In this document: positions 9,752 through 17,846 of the stretch, piece after piece | Layout of the letters: each line of letters starts with the position of its first letter | Numbering within the stretch: position 1 is the first letter of the stretch | Source: Pedobacter cryotolerans | GTDB taxonomy: Bacteria > Bacteroidota > Bacteroidia > Sphingobacteriales > Sphingobacteriaceae | NCBI RefSeq assembly: GCF_005116475.1 | Contig: NZ_SWBO01000006.1 | Coordinates: 124,307 to 188,306, forward strand | Direction: 5' to 3' | Length of the DNA stretch: 64,000 nucleotides | The notes under the pieces: model-generated | Told to the model about the DNA's origin: nothing | Database searches by the model: none | What the model saw: only the letters and a program-made list of their open reading frames with translations | Program-made: the position numbers and the translations under genes

Positions 9752-10891
9752 ATGACAAAAATTTTTACTATTTTTTTCGGACTACTTTTTTGTTCCGCAG
9801 TTTCTTTCGGACAAGAACCAATTGACGTAACGGACCAAACAATAAAACTTCGTGGTGGAAACGAAGAAGAACTCTATTTCGGATTTGCAACTGGCGACAA
9901 AATTATTTTCAATTTTCAAGAAATGGACGACAAAGAATTGAAAGAAATTGAAATCATAGAATATCCGAGCAATTCAAAATTTTCAGATTACAAAACTAAA
10001 AAAGTTGAAAACAAATCTATTTTAGTAACAAAGCAAGGTGTTTACACTTTTAGATTTAAGAACTCTGCTTTAGGTGGAAGAATTTGTAAAATTAAAATTC
10101 AACGAATTCCTGCATCGAATGAAACAAAAAATTTCAATTCGACAGTTACTTGGGAAACCAAACAAGAAACAACTTATAATACTTATACCAAAGACGTTGT
10201 TGTTGGTTATGACACAACATACGTTCAAAAATCGATAAAAAAGTTAGTAAAAACAGAGCTTTCGGAAGAAATGATTATTGACAAAACAGAAAGAGTTCAT
10301 TCAATTAACAATCTCGACTATAAGAACTTTAAAACTGTTCGAGTTACCTTGCCACAAAATGAAATATCAACTTACAAGACCAAAAAAATTGTTTCTTGGT
10401 TATATTGGATTGGTGTTGGTAAAGAAGCATCAGCTGCTTGGGCAAAAAATGTAAATACAGTAAAAAATATTGCTTCTGATGCAGCAACTATTTTTGGTGG
10501 TGGACCACTTGCAGTACTTGCAATAGGAACAATTTCAAGTTTAGCTATGCCGACAATGGGGGAAGATGTTGGTTATTGGTTTATTACTGACGACAACAAT
10601 GCCCAACTTTTTATGGGACGCCAATCATTTATGCAATTTGACAAGGGAAAAGGAATAGCAGCGTATGGCAAAAATTCAGACAGAACACAAGGTATTTTTC
10701 ACATCGGACTTTCAAACGATAATCAATTTCAAAGTATTGATGCTAATATTAAGATCTCCGTAATTTGGGAAACAAATATTTACGAAAACCAACTATACAC
10801 AGACACTATTATTACGCCAAGATATGAGAGGAAAACTTTTTCTGACCCAATTATCAAGACATTTAAAGTTCCAGTAACAGGGCAATATTAA
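9752..10891 (+). CDS. Secreted hypothetical protein (379 aa)
   Basis: I do not recognise this protein. It has a clear signal peptide (MTKIFTIFFGLLFCSAVSFGQ, cleaved near residue 21), then a beta-rich N-terminal part (residues 22-125), a Thr/Lys/Val-rich middle, and a glycine/alanine-rich hydrophobic stretch around 235-265 (ASDAATIFGGGPLAVLAIGT) that could be a membrane or pore-like segment. The end is again beta-rich. It stands alone between gene-free DNA and a terminator-like hairpin. It uses CGA/CGG/CGT and GAC-rich codons more than its neighbours, which suggests transfer. Likely periplasmic or membrane-attached; function unknown. Confidence 0.8.
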   Translation: MTKIFTIFFGLLFCSAVSFGQEPIDVTDQTIKLRGGNEEELYFGFATGDKIIFNFQEMDDKELKEIEIIEYPSNSKFSDYKTKKVENKSILVTKQGVYTFRFKNSALGGRICKIKIQRIPASNETKNFNSTVTWETKQETTYNTYTKDVVVGYDTTYVQKSIKKLVKTELSEEMIIDKTERVHSINNLDYKNFKTVRVTLPQNEISTYKTKKIVSWLYWIGVGKEASAAWAKNVNTVKNIASDAATIFGGGPLAVLAIGTISSLAMPTMGEDVGYWFITDDNNAQLFMGRQSFMQFDKGKGIAAYGKNSDRTQGIFHIGLSNDNQFQSIDANIKISVIWETNIYENQLYTDTIITPRYERKTFSDPIIKTFKVPVTGQY

Positions 10892-10895
10892 GACA

Positions 10896-10936
10896 AACAG
10901 CCGATAACAGCACCTTTTCCCTTATCAGCTGTTTTC
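10896..10936 (+). terminator. Probable terminator of the 379-aa protein gene
   Basis: AACAGCCGATAA (10896-10907) pairs with TTATCAGCTGTT (10922-10933) at 11 of 12 positions, and the stem runs into TTC and further pyrimidines. It starts five bases after the stop codon. Confidence 0.6.
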
Positions 10937-11041
10937 TTCAACCGCCGAAACTTTTCATTATATTAGTTTATCGATTAAAGCTTAAAAAAATGTAAATCAG
11001 TCTATTAATATCTTAATAAAACCACTTTTAACTAACAAACT

Positions 11042-11470
11042 ATGCCTCTGATCAATCCACACATCAACTTTAATGGCAATGCCGAAGAAGCTTTCAATTT
11101 TTACAAATCAGTATTTGGAGGAGAATTTACTAGGATCATCCGTTTTAAAGACATTGCTAGTGATGAATTTCCTGTAGCAGCACATGAAGCCGATAAGCTG
11201 ATGCACATTGCTTTACCCATTGGTAAAAACTTTCTTTTAGCCAATGATGTTCCAGAAATTATGGGGCGAACCAACGAAAATGAAAATAGAAGTAAAATTT
11301 CGATAAGCGCCGAAAGTAAAGCAGAAGCCGAAAAATTGTTCAATGGTCTTTCTGCAGGTGGTACAGTTGAAATGCCATTTGAAGCTAGTGGTTTAGACAC
11401 CTATTTCGGAATGTTTAGAGACAAATATGGAATTGAATGGATGATCAACTTCGACCCTAACGATAAGTAA
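11042..11470 (+). CDS. VOC family protein (PhnB/glyoxalase-like)
   Basis: A 142-aa cytoplasmic protein of the vicinal-oxygen-chelate superfamily, PhnB-like subgroup. The opening PHINFNGNAEEAFNFYKSVFGGEF and the closing FGMFRDKYGIEWMINFDP are typical of this group, which consists of paired beta-alpha-beta-beta-beta modules. Members are often annotated as 3-demethylubiquinone methyltransferase-like, but most have no proven activity. The gene is 26 bases upstream of a GNAT gene on the same strand, so the two may be co-transcribed. Confidence 0.88.
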   Translation: MPLINPHINFNGNAEEAFNFYKSVFGGEFTRIIRFKDIASDEFPVAAHEADKLMHIALPIGKNFLLANDVPEIMGRTNENENRSKISISAESKAEAEKLFNGLSAGGTVEMPFEASGLDTYFGMFRDKYGIEWMINFDPNDK

Positions 11471-11496
11471 GATTATTTACCGAAACCTGAATTAAT

Positions 11497-11946
11497 ATGA
11501 TAATTCGACCAGCTGTAATCGATGATGTAAAACAAATTCAAATTGTAAGAAACTCGGTAACAGAAAATACATTAACAGACCCTAATCTTGTTACAGATGA
11601 AGATTGCATTAACTTTATTACCTTTAGAGGAAAAGGTTGGGTGTGTGAAATGGATAATCAAATTTTGGGTTTTGCAATTGTTGATCTTCTTAATTACAAC
11701 ATTTGGGCATTATATATAGACCCCAATTTTGAAGGAAAAGGTATCGGCCAATTATTGCATAATGAAATGTTAGATTGGTATTTTGAACAAACCCAAAAAA
11801 CTGTTTGGCTAGGTACAGCTTTTAATACCAGAGCAGAGCATTTTTACACTAAAGCAGGCTGGAAAATAGTTGGGAAACACGGTTCTGACGAAACCAAATT
11901 TGAAATGAAACATGAAACTTGGCAGCGTTTAAGAATTAATCGCTAA
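11497..11946 (+). CDS. GNAT family N-acetyltransferase
   Basis: A 149-aa acetyl-CoA-dependent acyltransferase. The acetyl-CoA binding motif A is visible as ALYIDPNFEGKGIGQLLHNEM (about residues 72-92, with the Q/RxxGxG/A-like GKGIGQ), followed by the usual C-terminal NTRAEHFYTKAGWKIVG stretch (about 110-126). Family members acetylate amines on small molecules or proteins; the acceptor cannot be told. Likely shares a transcript with the VOC gene just upstream. Confidence 0.88.
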   Translation: MIIRPAVIDDVKQIQIVRNSVTENTLTDPNLVTDEDCINFITFRGKGWVCEMDNQILGFAIVDLLNYNIWALYIDPNFEGKGIGQLLHNEMLDWYFEQTQKTVWLGTAFNTRAEHFYTKAGWKIVGKHGSDETKFEMKHETWQRLRINR

Positions 11947-12030
11947 CATAAGTTTAGAATTAAAAATACATTTAAAAGTTTTCTCAGTCGCGAAAAGCTC
12001 TTTCGAAAAGACGGCAGCATATCTCAACTA

Positions 12031-12051
12031 GTCTTAGCGTCTCGCTAAGAC
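12031..12051 (+). terminator. Possible terminator after the GNAT gene
   Basis: GTCTTAGCG (12031-12039) and CGCTAAGAC (12043-12051) make a perfect 9-bp stem with a three-base loop, followed by TTTCAATTC. It lies 85 bases after the GNAT stop. The tail is a weak T-run, so the terminator call is tentative. Confidence 0.45.
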
Positions 12052-12078
12052 TTTCAATTCAATCTTCATTCATTTTTG

Positions 12079-12134
12079 TCAGTCTGAGCGTAGTCGAAGA
12101 CCTTTTAGTGCGCTTAGACTACGCTCAGCGTGAC
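12079..12134. repeat. Dispersed inverted repeat (CTGAGCGTAGTC family)
   Basis: CTGAGCGTAGTC (12084-12095) is exactly complementary to 12117-12128, with an outer GTCA/TGAC pair at 12079-12082 and 12131-12134. Related wording (CAGTCGAACTGAGCATGACGG) recurs in the array at 37-38.5 kb. Confidence 0.6.
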
Positions 12135-12239
12135 AGTATGTAAAATTAAATTTGTTTAGTTTTTTAAAAAATGATTTATGATACAGCCTCTTTCAATCTT
12201 CATAAAAACTCAAAGTATAACTTCTCATTTAACACTACT

Positions 12240-12256
12240 CCTCCCCTCGGGGGAGG
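12240..12256. repeat. CCTCCCC/GGGGAGG hairpin
   Basis: CCTCCCC (12240-12246) pairs with GGGGAGG, three-base loop, just 13 bases beyond the DUF1501 stop in the leftward sense. There is no T-run after it, so I treat it as a GC-rich intergenic palindrome rather than a terminator. Confidence 0.5.
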
Positions 12257-12268
12257 TTGGGTGGGGCT

Positions 12269-13537
12269 TTATTTCATCACCCCTATTTGCTTGCCCTGCC
12301 AATCTGGAAATAATACTTGATCATTGCTAATACCCAAATGTTTATCTGCTACTTCGCTAAACACTGCCCTAAAATCGGTAGTTACGGCTAAGTCTCTACC
12401 ATCTTCTAAATTTTCTTTTACCAATGGATTTACTACTCCATGTACCAAGCCACCGTTAACCGAATTACCTAAAATAAAATTACATGAAGCACGGCCATGG
12501 TCAGTTCCTCCAGTTCCATTCTGTGCAACTGTTCTTCCAAATTCAGTCATGGTCATTACTGTAACTTCATCTTGGTATTTACCCATATCAGTCCAAAATG
12601 CCATCATGCTATTGCTCAAATCGTTAACATTACGGGCAAAAATACCAGTATCTGTACCTTGGTTAAAGTGCGTATCCCAACCACCAGATTCGGTGAAAGC
12701 CACTTCCATACCCACATCCATTTTTATGAGTTGGGCAATTTGTTTTAGCGAGTTACCCAAAGCCGTATTCGGATAAACCGCATTGTATTCTGGTTTGTAA
12801 TTCTTGGTATCGGTTTTTTGTAGCATTTTAATGGCATCAAAACTTTCTTTGCCCGTATTTTTTAATAAACCAGATGAAGTTTGATCGTATAAATCTTCGA
12901 AACTTTTAGATGCCAAATTAGCACCAGCTTGATTTCCTTTCAATTGAATGTTAAAATCTGCTAAATTGTTAATGGCAACTGCCGGATGATCTCCATAAAA
13001 AGACCTAGGTAATGAAGTAGTTAAACTTACACCTTGAAAAGGAGTTGCTGCATCGTGACCTAACAAACCAACTGCACGGTTTAACCAACCACTAGCCGTA
13101 CCTTTTTTAAACGGCGTACCGGATTCCATAAAATCTTGTGCATCAAAATGTGAACGCGTGTTATTTGGCGAACCAATTCCGTGTACAATTGCCATGCGTT
13201 TTTCTCTAAACATCGGCTCAAAGGCAGTCATTGATGGATGTAAGCCAAACTTGCCGTCTAAATCTATCAACGGTTTATTTTTTCCACCCTGTGCAGCACT
13301 CATAAATATACTTGGCCTGGCTGCTTTTAAATATTGATCGGTAAATGGCGTTACTGCCATTAATCCATCCATCGCTCCGCGTTGAAAAATACAAACCATG
13401 ATTTTTCTTTTCTTGAACAAAGCCGGTGTTGTGGTTCCCGCAACAGCATCAGCCAAAAAACTTGGCATACCGCCGCTTAATCCAATTCCGAATAGGGCTA
13501 AGCCGCCTGCTTTTAAAAATCCTCTTCTTGATGTCAT
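12269..13537 (-). CDS. DUF1501 family Tat-exported protein
   Basis: A 422-aa protein of the DUF1501 family, related to the alkaline-phosphatase/sulfatase fold. A twin-arginine signal is clear: TSRRGFLKAGGLALFGIGLS (residues 2-21). Downstream markers are VCIFQRGAMDGLMAV (about 48-62), FDAQDFMESG (about 129-138), the metal-site-like ESGGWDTHFNQG (about 283-294) and MTEFGRTVAQNGTGGTDHGRA (about 330-350). It follows the DUF1800 gene after eight bases; the two families commonly occur side by side. The biochemical role is unproven. Export through Tat implies it folds, perhaps with a metal, before transport. Confidence 0.92.
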   Translation of the reverse strand: MTSRRGFLKAGGLALFGIGLSGGMPSFLADAVAGTTTPALFKKRKIMVCIFQRGAMDGLMAVTPFTDQYLKAARPSIFMSAAQGGKNKPLIDLDGKFGLHPSMTAFEPMFREKRMAIVHGIGSPNNTRSHFDAQDFMESGTPFKKGTASGWLNRAVGLLGHDAATPFQGVSLTTSLPRSFYGDHPAVAINNLADFNIQLKGNQAGANLASKSFEDLYDQTSSGLLKNTGKESFDAIKMLQKTDTKNYKPEYNAVYPNTALGNSLKQIAQLIKMDVGMEVAFTESGGWDTHFNQGTDTGIFARNVNDLSNSMMAFWTDMGKYQDEVTVMTMTEFGRTVAQNGTGGTDHGRASCNFILGNSVNGGLVHGVVNPLVKENLEDGRDLAVTTDFRAVFSEVADKHLGISNDQVLFPDWQGKQIGVMK

Positions 13538-13545
13538 GATCTGAT

Positions 13546-15510
13546 CTATTTACGTTGAAACTCTGGTGAACCTATAATTACCCCAACAACTTGCGAAAGC
13601 ATATTTACTGTGCCTGCTTTTTGGGTGGGATTAGCATTGGCTAAGGCTTTTTTACCTTTTTTCATCTTTTCTGCATCATCCATAATATTGGCATCTTCGT
13701 TAGCCATGGTGTTCATTTGCATTGGCGGTGCAGTTTTTTCTGCCGCTTGCATTACTTTATTTTCCAAATTGGGATCATTTAACATTGGCTTTAACCTTGC
13801 AATGGTTTCCTCAAGTTTTCGCTCAGGCATTAATAATTTGCTGTATATTTTTAATGCAGCTTCGGCACTTTCTGGCTCGTGGTTATTATTCATTGCCGCC
13901 AAATTAAAACTGATGCCCGGTATTTTTTGTGAAGCCAAAGCCAAACCAAAGTTCATTCTGTTTAACAATGAACCCGTATTGATCCAGTATTGTCCGCGGT
14001 CTGGAAAACCAGTTGGCGCTTGGTAATAATACATTTGTTGGCCCATTTTATTAATCCAAGTATACAATTGGTAAGGTTGATTAATTTTTGCATCTAAACT
14101 TCTTACTGCACTTATGGCCAATTCAAAAGGTGATTTTGTTTTTTCTCTTAAGGCATTTGTCGACCAAAATTCGGGTGAATTTACCATGGCGGTTAAAACT
14201 GCTGCAATATCGCCTTTGCTATTAGTAAATGTTTTCGCCATTTGATCTATCAAACTTTTAGGCGGATGATCACTTACAAAACGTGTTGCAATTTTGCCAG
14301 AAATAAATTGAGCAGTTGCTTTATGGTGGGCTAACATTTTTAATAATGTTACACCTTCTTCATAACCTCCGCCAGCCGGAAATTTTTTACCTAAAACAGT
14401 TTTCTCTCCATTATCATGTCTGTTAGGCACAAACATAAAATCTCCTTCGCGTACAAAACCTCTTTTTGCTAAATTGGCTTCGCCGATGTTTTCAATCATC
14501 TTTTTTATTGGTGCGCCATAACCATTATCGCCCATTGGCGCCAATGTCCACCCAGTTAAAATACGAGCTGCTTGGGTTACATCGCTTTGCGTATAACCAC
14601 CATCAACCCCCATGGTGTGCAACTCCATTACCTCACGAGCGTAATTTTCGTTTAAGCCAGATTTAGCGTTTTTCTTTTTATTGGCTTGCATTTTTTGTAA
14701 TGCAGCTGCTCTAGCTTTTTTCTGTTGAGGATTTGCTGCATTTTTAGCATTTCCCATCATCATATCATCGGGCAAACTCATGGGAACATTAGTGCCAGAA
14801 CTTGTAAAATTGTCTAAATACATCAGCATTGCTGGAGATTTAGCCGTACTTAAAACTAGGTTTTCGAAACTACCAAACACATTCGGACGAATAACATCTC
14901 GCTCATAAGCAGGCACATAAGAAGCACACTGATTTTTACTTAATGCTACATTAAAATGATTGAACCAAAAATCTGTCATCAATTCGCGAAACTGATTATT
15001 GGTATAAGTTGCCCTTAATATTTTTTGATTGATAAATTGGCGATATAAGTCTTGCTGCGGTCTGTAACCCTTTTCTTTCATGTAAGCGGCAAGCAAATTT
15101 CTATAGGCCTTTCCGTTTACTGAATCTTTATGCACTGCACCATCTCTAACTGCGAAACGCACCAATTGCGCATTACGCGGATATAAATTTTCTACTTCGG
15201 TATTGCTTAGGTTTATTGCATCAAAAACTTTTAGTTTGGCAGTTAAATCATCATCTTTTAAATTACCTTCAAATTGTTGATTTAGCCATTTTTCTAAGCC
15301 AATTTTTAGCACATCGGCTACATCGCCAGGTTTTGCGCCATACGTAAATCTACTTAATAAATGAGCGGCTGCTTGTTGTGGCGTTAATCCGGCTTGTTTA
15401 TAAGGCAAATTAAACTTTTCTCTATCATTTGAAACTCTAACAAATGATGAAAACACCAATGCCAAACTAAAAGCAAAAATACTGATGTAAAAACTGCGAA
15501 TTTTTCTCAT
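13546..15510 (-). CDS. DUF1800 family exported protein
   Basis: A 654-aa protein of the DUF1800 family. I start at the ATG at 15510 (MRKIRSFYISIFAFSLALVFSSF, an export signal); a frame extension to a TTG at 15522 adds only four residues. Family marks include AAHLLSRFTYGAKPGDV (about residues 47-63), LRATYTNNQFRELMTDFWFNHFNV and ENYARELMEL-type text, here ENYAREVMELHTMGVDGGYTQ. A charged, Lys-rich insert (about 265-290) and a Met/Asn/Lys-rich segment near the C-terminus (about 595-635) look disordered. It is the first gene of a two-gene operon with DUF1501. Function unknown; the pair is thought to act in the envelope. Confidence 0.92.
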   Translation of the reverse strand: MRKIRSFYISIFAFSLALVFSSFVRVSNDREKFNLPYKQAGLTPQQAAAHLLSRFTYGAKPGDVADVLKIGLEKWLNQQFEGNLKDDDLTAKLKVFDAINLSNTEVENLYPRNAQLVRFAVRDGAVHKDSVNGKAYRNLLAAYMKEKGYRPQQDLYRQFINQKILRATYTNNQFRELMTDFWFNHFNVALSKNQCASYVPAYERDVIRPNVFGSFENLVLSTAKSPAMLMYLDNFTSSGTNVPMSLPDDMMMGNAKNAANPQQKKARAAALQKMQANKKKNAKSGLNENYAREVMELHTMGVDGGYTQSDVTQAARILTGWTLAPMGDNGYGAPIKKMIENIGEANLAKRGFVREGDFMFVPNRHDNGEKTVLGKKFPAGGGYEEGVTLLKMLAHHKATAQFISGKIATRFVSDHPPKSLIDQMAKTFTNSKGDIAAVLTAMVNSPEFWSTNALREKTKSPFELAISAVRSLDAKINQPYQLYTWINKMGQQMYYYQAPTGFPDRGQYWINTGSLLNRMNFGLALASQKIPGISFNLAAMNNNHEPESAEAALKIYSKLLMPERKLEETIARLKPMLNDPNLENKVMQAAEKTAPPMQMNTMANEDANIMDDAEKMKKGKKALANANPTQKAGTVNMLSQVVGVIIGSPEFQRK

Positions 15511-15627
15511 GACAATTTCCAATTACAATCTTATGACAAGATAAATTAGAGAAAGATTAATCCGTAGTTTAATTAAAAGCTAAACACATTAGGAATATGA
15601 AATTTTGCAACGCTTGCATTGTGCTGC

Positions 15628-16407
15628 CTAGCCAGCGTAAGTAGAGGCTAAAGCTTTGTTTAAAGGAATTTTAACCATTACAATAGTACCCTTGTAATTT
15701 TCTACTACTAAATTGCCATTTAAGCTTTGGATACGAGCTTTAATATTTTTTAAACCTCTAGCATTTTGTCTAACTTCACCTGGGTTAAAGCCAACACCAT
15801 TGTCTTTAATTTCGAAAATTAACAAGCCATTGCTAATTGTTGCATTAAGGTAAACATTAGTAGCTTTAGCATGTTTAATTGCGTTGTAAACAATTTCTTT
15901 AACTAATAAATAAATGTTTCTTCTACTTTGACTGTTAATTATCAAATTATCTACATCCATTGGAAAATTAGGCTCGTAGTTAATTTCTGTATACTCAAAT
16001 AATTTAATGGTTTGATGCTCGATGTAGTACAATAAATTTTCTAAATTATCGCTTTCCGTATTTGTACTCCAAATAATTTCATTAATTTTTTCAGACATTT
16101 CATTTACCATACCGCTTATTTGCTTAAGCTCTGCAATATCTGTTCTTTTTTTACTAGCTAAATCTGCAAACAATTGTATAGAGAATAAGCCAGAACCTAT
16201 ATCATCGTGTATTTCTCCGCTAATTCTTTGTCGCTCTTTTCTGATAAACTGCTGCTGTTCTAAGTACACAGCTTTCGATTTTTCTTTAAGTTTGTTGTTT
16301 TTTTTAATCAAAAAATAGATAATTCCAGCAAAAATTAAAACAATAATAATTAAAACTAAGAGGAATTCTGGAGGCATAATGTTATAAATTGACAGCGTAT
16401 TTGGCAT
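15628..16407 (-). CDS. Membrane sensor histidine kinase, NarL/LytS-like HisKA_3 type
   Basis: A 259-aa kinase with one N-terminal membrane helix (about residues 15-35) and almost no periplasmic sensor region. The dimerisation/phosphoacceptor segment is ERQRISGEIHDDIGSGL with His67 as the likely phosphorylation site. The HATPase_c domain follows, with the N-box VKEIVYNAIKHAKA (about 172-185) and the G1 box DNGVGFNPGE. With no extracellular domain it may sense the membrane, an internal signal or a partner protein. It is divergent from the response regulator at 16712 and is very likely its partner. Confidence 0.9.
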   Translation of the reverse strand: MPNTLSIYNIMPPEFLLVLIIIVLIFAGIIYFLIKKNNKLKEKSKAVYLEQQQFIRKERQRISGEIHDDIGSGLFSIQLFADLASKKRTDIAELKQISGMVNEMSEKINEIIWSTNTESDNLENLLYYIEHQTIKLFEYTEINYEPNFPMDVDNLIINSQSRRNIYLLVKEIVYNAIKHAKATNVYLNATISNGLLIFEIKDNGVGFNPGEVRQNARGLKNIKARIQSLNGNLVVENYKGTIVMVKIPLNKALASTYAG

Positions 16408-16711
16408 CTAAACTAATATTGTGTATTAAATGTTTTAATTTATGTAAATATTAATTAAAAATTAATAATCATTTCCCTATCACTAATAGTAAATAAAGCA
16501 CATGGGATTTAACATGATGATTAAAACAAAAACCTATCCAAAAATGATTTAAGCTCTTTTTAAAAGTTTAAATTAACATAAATATTTTTTATTAATAGTT
16601 AAAAATCTTTAAAATAAGTTAAAATATCTATTAACTATTAAATTAAATCATTCACTTTTAAATAATTGGTCTTATCTTTAGAAGATTAAACATCCCTAAT
16701 GTTCTAAGCAA
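16408..16711. promoter_or_regulatory. Divergent control region of the kinase/regulator pair, with a 10-bp inverted repeat
   Basis: This 304-base, very AT-rich gap carries promoters for both genes. TTAATAGTTA (16592-16601) is exactly complementary to 16632-16641 (30-base spacing), a candidate site for the LuxR-type regulator. A TATCTTTAG string (16673-16681), close to the Bacteroidota TAnnTTTG box, lies 31 bases upstream of the regulator start. No clear -33 TTTG partner is seen. Confidence 0.45.
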
Positions 16712-17326
16712 ATGATTTCTATTACCATTATTGAAGATCACGAGAATTATCGAAACTCATTGGTTCAAGCAATTGAACAAAATGAAGAATTTAATATTAT
16801 CGGCGTTTACAGTTCGGCTGAAGATGCTTTGTTGCAAATTGAAATTAATCCACCAGACATTGCTCTTGTAGATATTCAATTAGTTGACATGTCTGGGATT
16901 GAGTTTATAGAAAAAGTTAGAAGTACAGTACCCGATACTCAATTTTTAATGTGCACCAGTTTTCAGAATAGTGAAAATATATTTAATGCTTTAAGGGCAG
17001 GAGCTTCAGGATATATTGTAAAAGGATCTACCACTCAAGAAATTCAGAACGCAATTATAGAACTACACCAAGGTGGTTCGCCAATGAGCCCATACATTGC
17101 TCGAAAAGTAATTAGCTTGTACCATAAACCAGAAACAAATGATTTTGGCTTAAGCAAAAGAGAGTTAGAGGTTTTAAATTTGCTCAGTAAGGGTTTACTT
17201 TATAAAGAAATATCTGATAAATTAAATATAAGCGCAAATACGGTTAAAAATCACTGTAAAAATATTTATAAGAGATTACACGTTCAAAACAAAATTGAGG
17301 CTTTAAATAAGTTCAATAACATGTAA
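16712..17326 (+). CDS. Response regulator, NarL/FixJ family with LuxR-type HTH
   Basis: A 204-aa two-domain regulator. The receiver domain (1-120) has the acidic pair IEDH (7-10), the phosphoacceptor Asp54 in ALVDIQ, Thr/Ser and Lys positions at MCTSF and IVKGS. The C-terminal GerE/LuxR helix-turn-helix reads LSKRELEVLNLLSKGLLYKE followed by ISDKLNISANTVKNHCKNIY. It is read away from the histidine kinase, which is probably its phosphodonor. Targets are unknown; the shared upstream gap holds an inverted repeat that could be an autoregulatory site. Confidence 0.93.
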   Translation: MISITIIEDHENYRNSLVQAIEQNEEFNIIGVYSSAEDALLQIEINPPDIALVDIQLVDMSGIEFIEKVRSTVPDTQFLMCTSFQNSENIFNALRAGASGYIVKGSTTQEIQNAIIELHQGGSPMSPYIARKVISLYHKPETNDFGLSKRELEVLNLLSKGLLYKEISDKLNISANTVKNHCKNIYKRLHVQNKIEALNKFNNM

Positions 17327-17358
17327 TCCTTATTCTCTCTCTTTATCAATCAATTTTA

Positions 17359-17382
17359 TAGCCCTAATGGGCTATTGTTTTT
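17359..17382 (+). terminator. Rho-independent terminator of the response regulator
   Basis: TAGCCC (17359-17364) and GGGCTA (17369-17374) form a six-pair stem with a TAAT loop, followed by TTGTTTTT. It lies 33 bases after the regulator stop. Confidence 0.8.
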
Positions 17383-17540
17383 AGCAGCAAAATGTAGGAA
17401 GTTTGTTAAACAAATATTAATTGATTTATCTATTATTTGCTTTGTTTAAAAGATGATAAGATTTTTTAAACAACATTTTGTTAATGCACTAATTGTTTAG
17501 CAAAACACATAAGGTAGATAACAATAAACAAACAATAGAT

Positions 17541-17580
17541 AAGAGGGATTTTGGTGTAGGGACCATGCCCTCTTTTTTTA
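17541..17580 (+). terminator. Second terminator-like hairpin, no gene immediately upstream
   Basis: AAGAGGG (17541-17547) pairs with CCCTCTT (17568-17574), with an inner TGGT/ACCA pairing, and runs into TTTTT. Read rightward it is a good intrinsic terminator, yet the nearest upstream gene already has its own terminator about 160 bases earlier. It could end a short non-coding transcript starting between 17400 and 17500. Confidence 0.6.
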
Positions 17581-17846
17581 TTTAATACAATTTACGTAAG
17601 TAGCTTATTTACCTAAGTTCGATAATTACTCAACGAAATTATCGCTTTAATACGTCTATTTTGGTAGACTCTCCATGTTGATCCGATAGCTATCGTATTT
17701 ATTTCAGCATCTATTTAGCACGAAAGAACCTGACCTGTAGTGAAGCGGAAAGCTACGCAGTAAAATAAATTCAGTGTGAGGAAAAAGCTAACCCAAATCC
17801 TAATTTATAACTTGAAAACCAATGTTTAATTATCTAGCTCAGCTTA

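Larger units (their letters stand above)
11947..12268. other. Intergenic stretch between convergent genes packed with inverted repeats
   Basis: This 322-base space holds three separate hairpins (12031-12051, 12079-12134, 12240-12256) and no gene. It separates the rightward GNAT gene from the leftward DUF1501 gene, so some of these elements may end transcription from either side. Confidence 0.6.
17327..17846. other. Gene-free stretch with two terminators and palindromes
   Basis: About 520 bases between the regulator and the end of the leftward NRPS. Contents: a terminator at 17359-17382, a second terminator-like hairpin at 17541-17580 with no gene in front of it, a CGATAGCTATCG palindrome near 17685-17696 that recurs at 36607-36620, and a short repeat-like block around 17719-17780. 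No ORF is supported. Confidence 0.6.

Noticed and set aside
11101-11400. 99-aa open frame on the - strand
   Set aside because: Antisense to the VOC gene; no start context or family resemblance.
12240-12256. Terminator of the DUF1501 gene
   Set aside because: The GC-rich stem is right behind the stop but has no T-run in the leftward sense; listed as a repeat.
12324-12776. 150-aa open frame on the + strand
   Set aside because: It lies wholly antisense to the DUF1501 gene, has no family resemblance and mirrors the codons of the real gene.
13610-14026. 138-aa open frame on the + strand
   Set aside because: Antisense shadow of the DUF1800 gene with no recognisable domain.
15511-15522. TTG start for the DUF1800 gene
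   Set aside because: It adds only four residues before a normal ATG that begins a good signal peptide.
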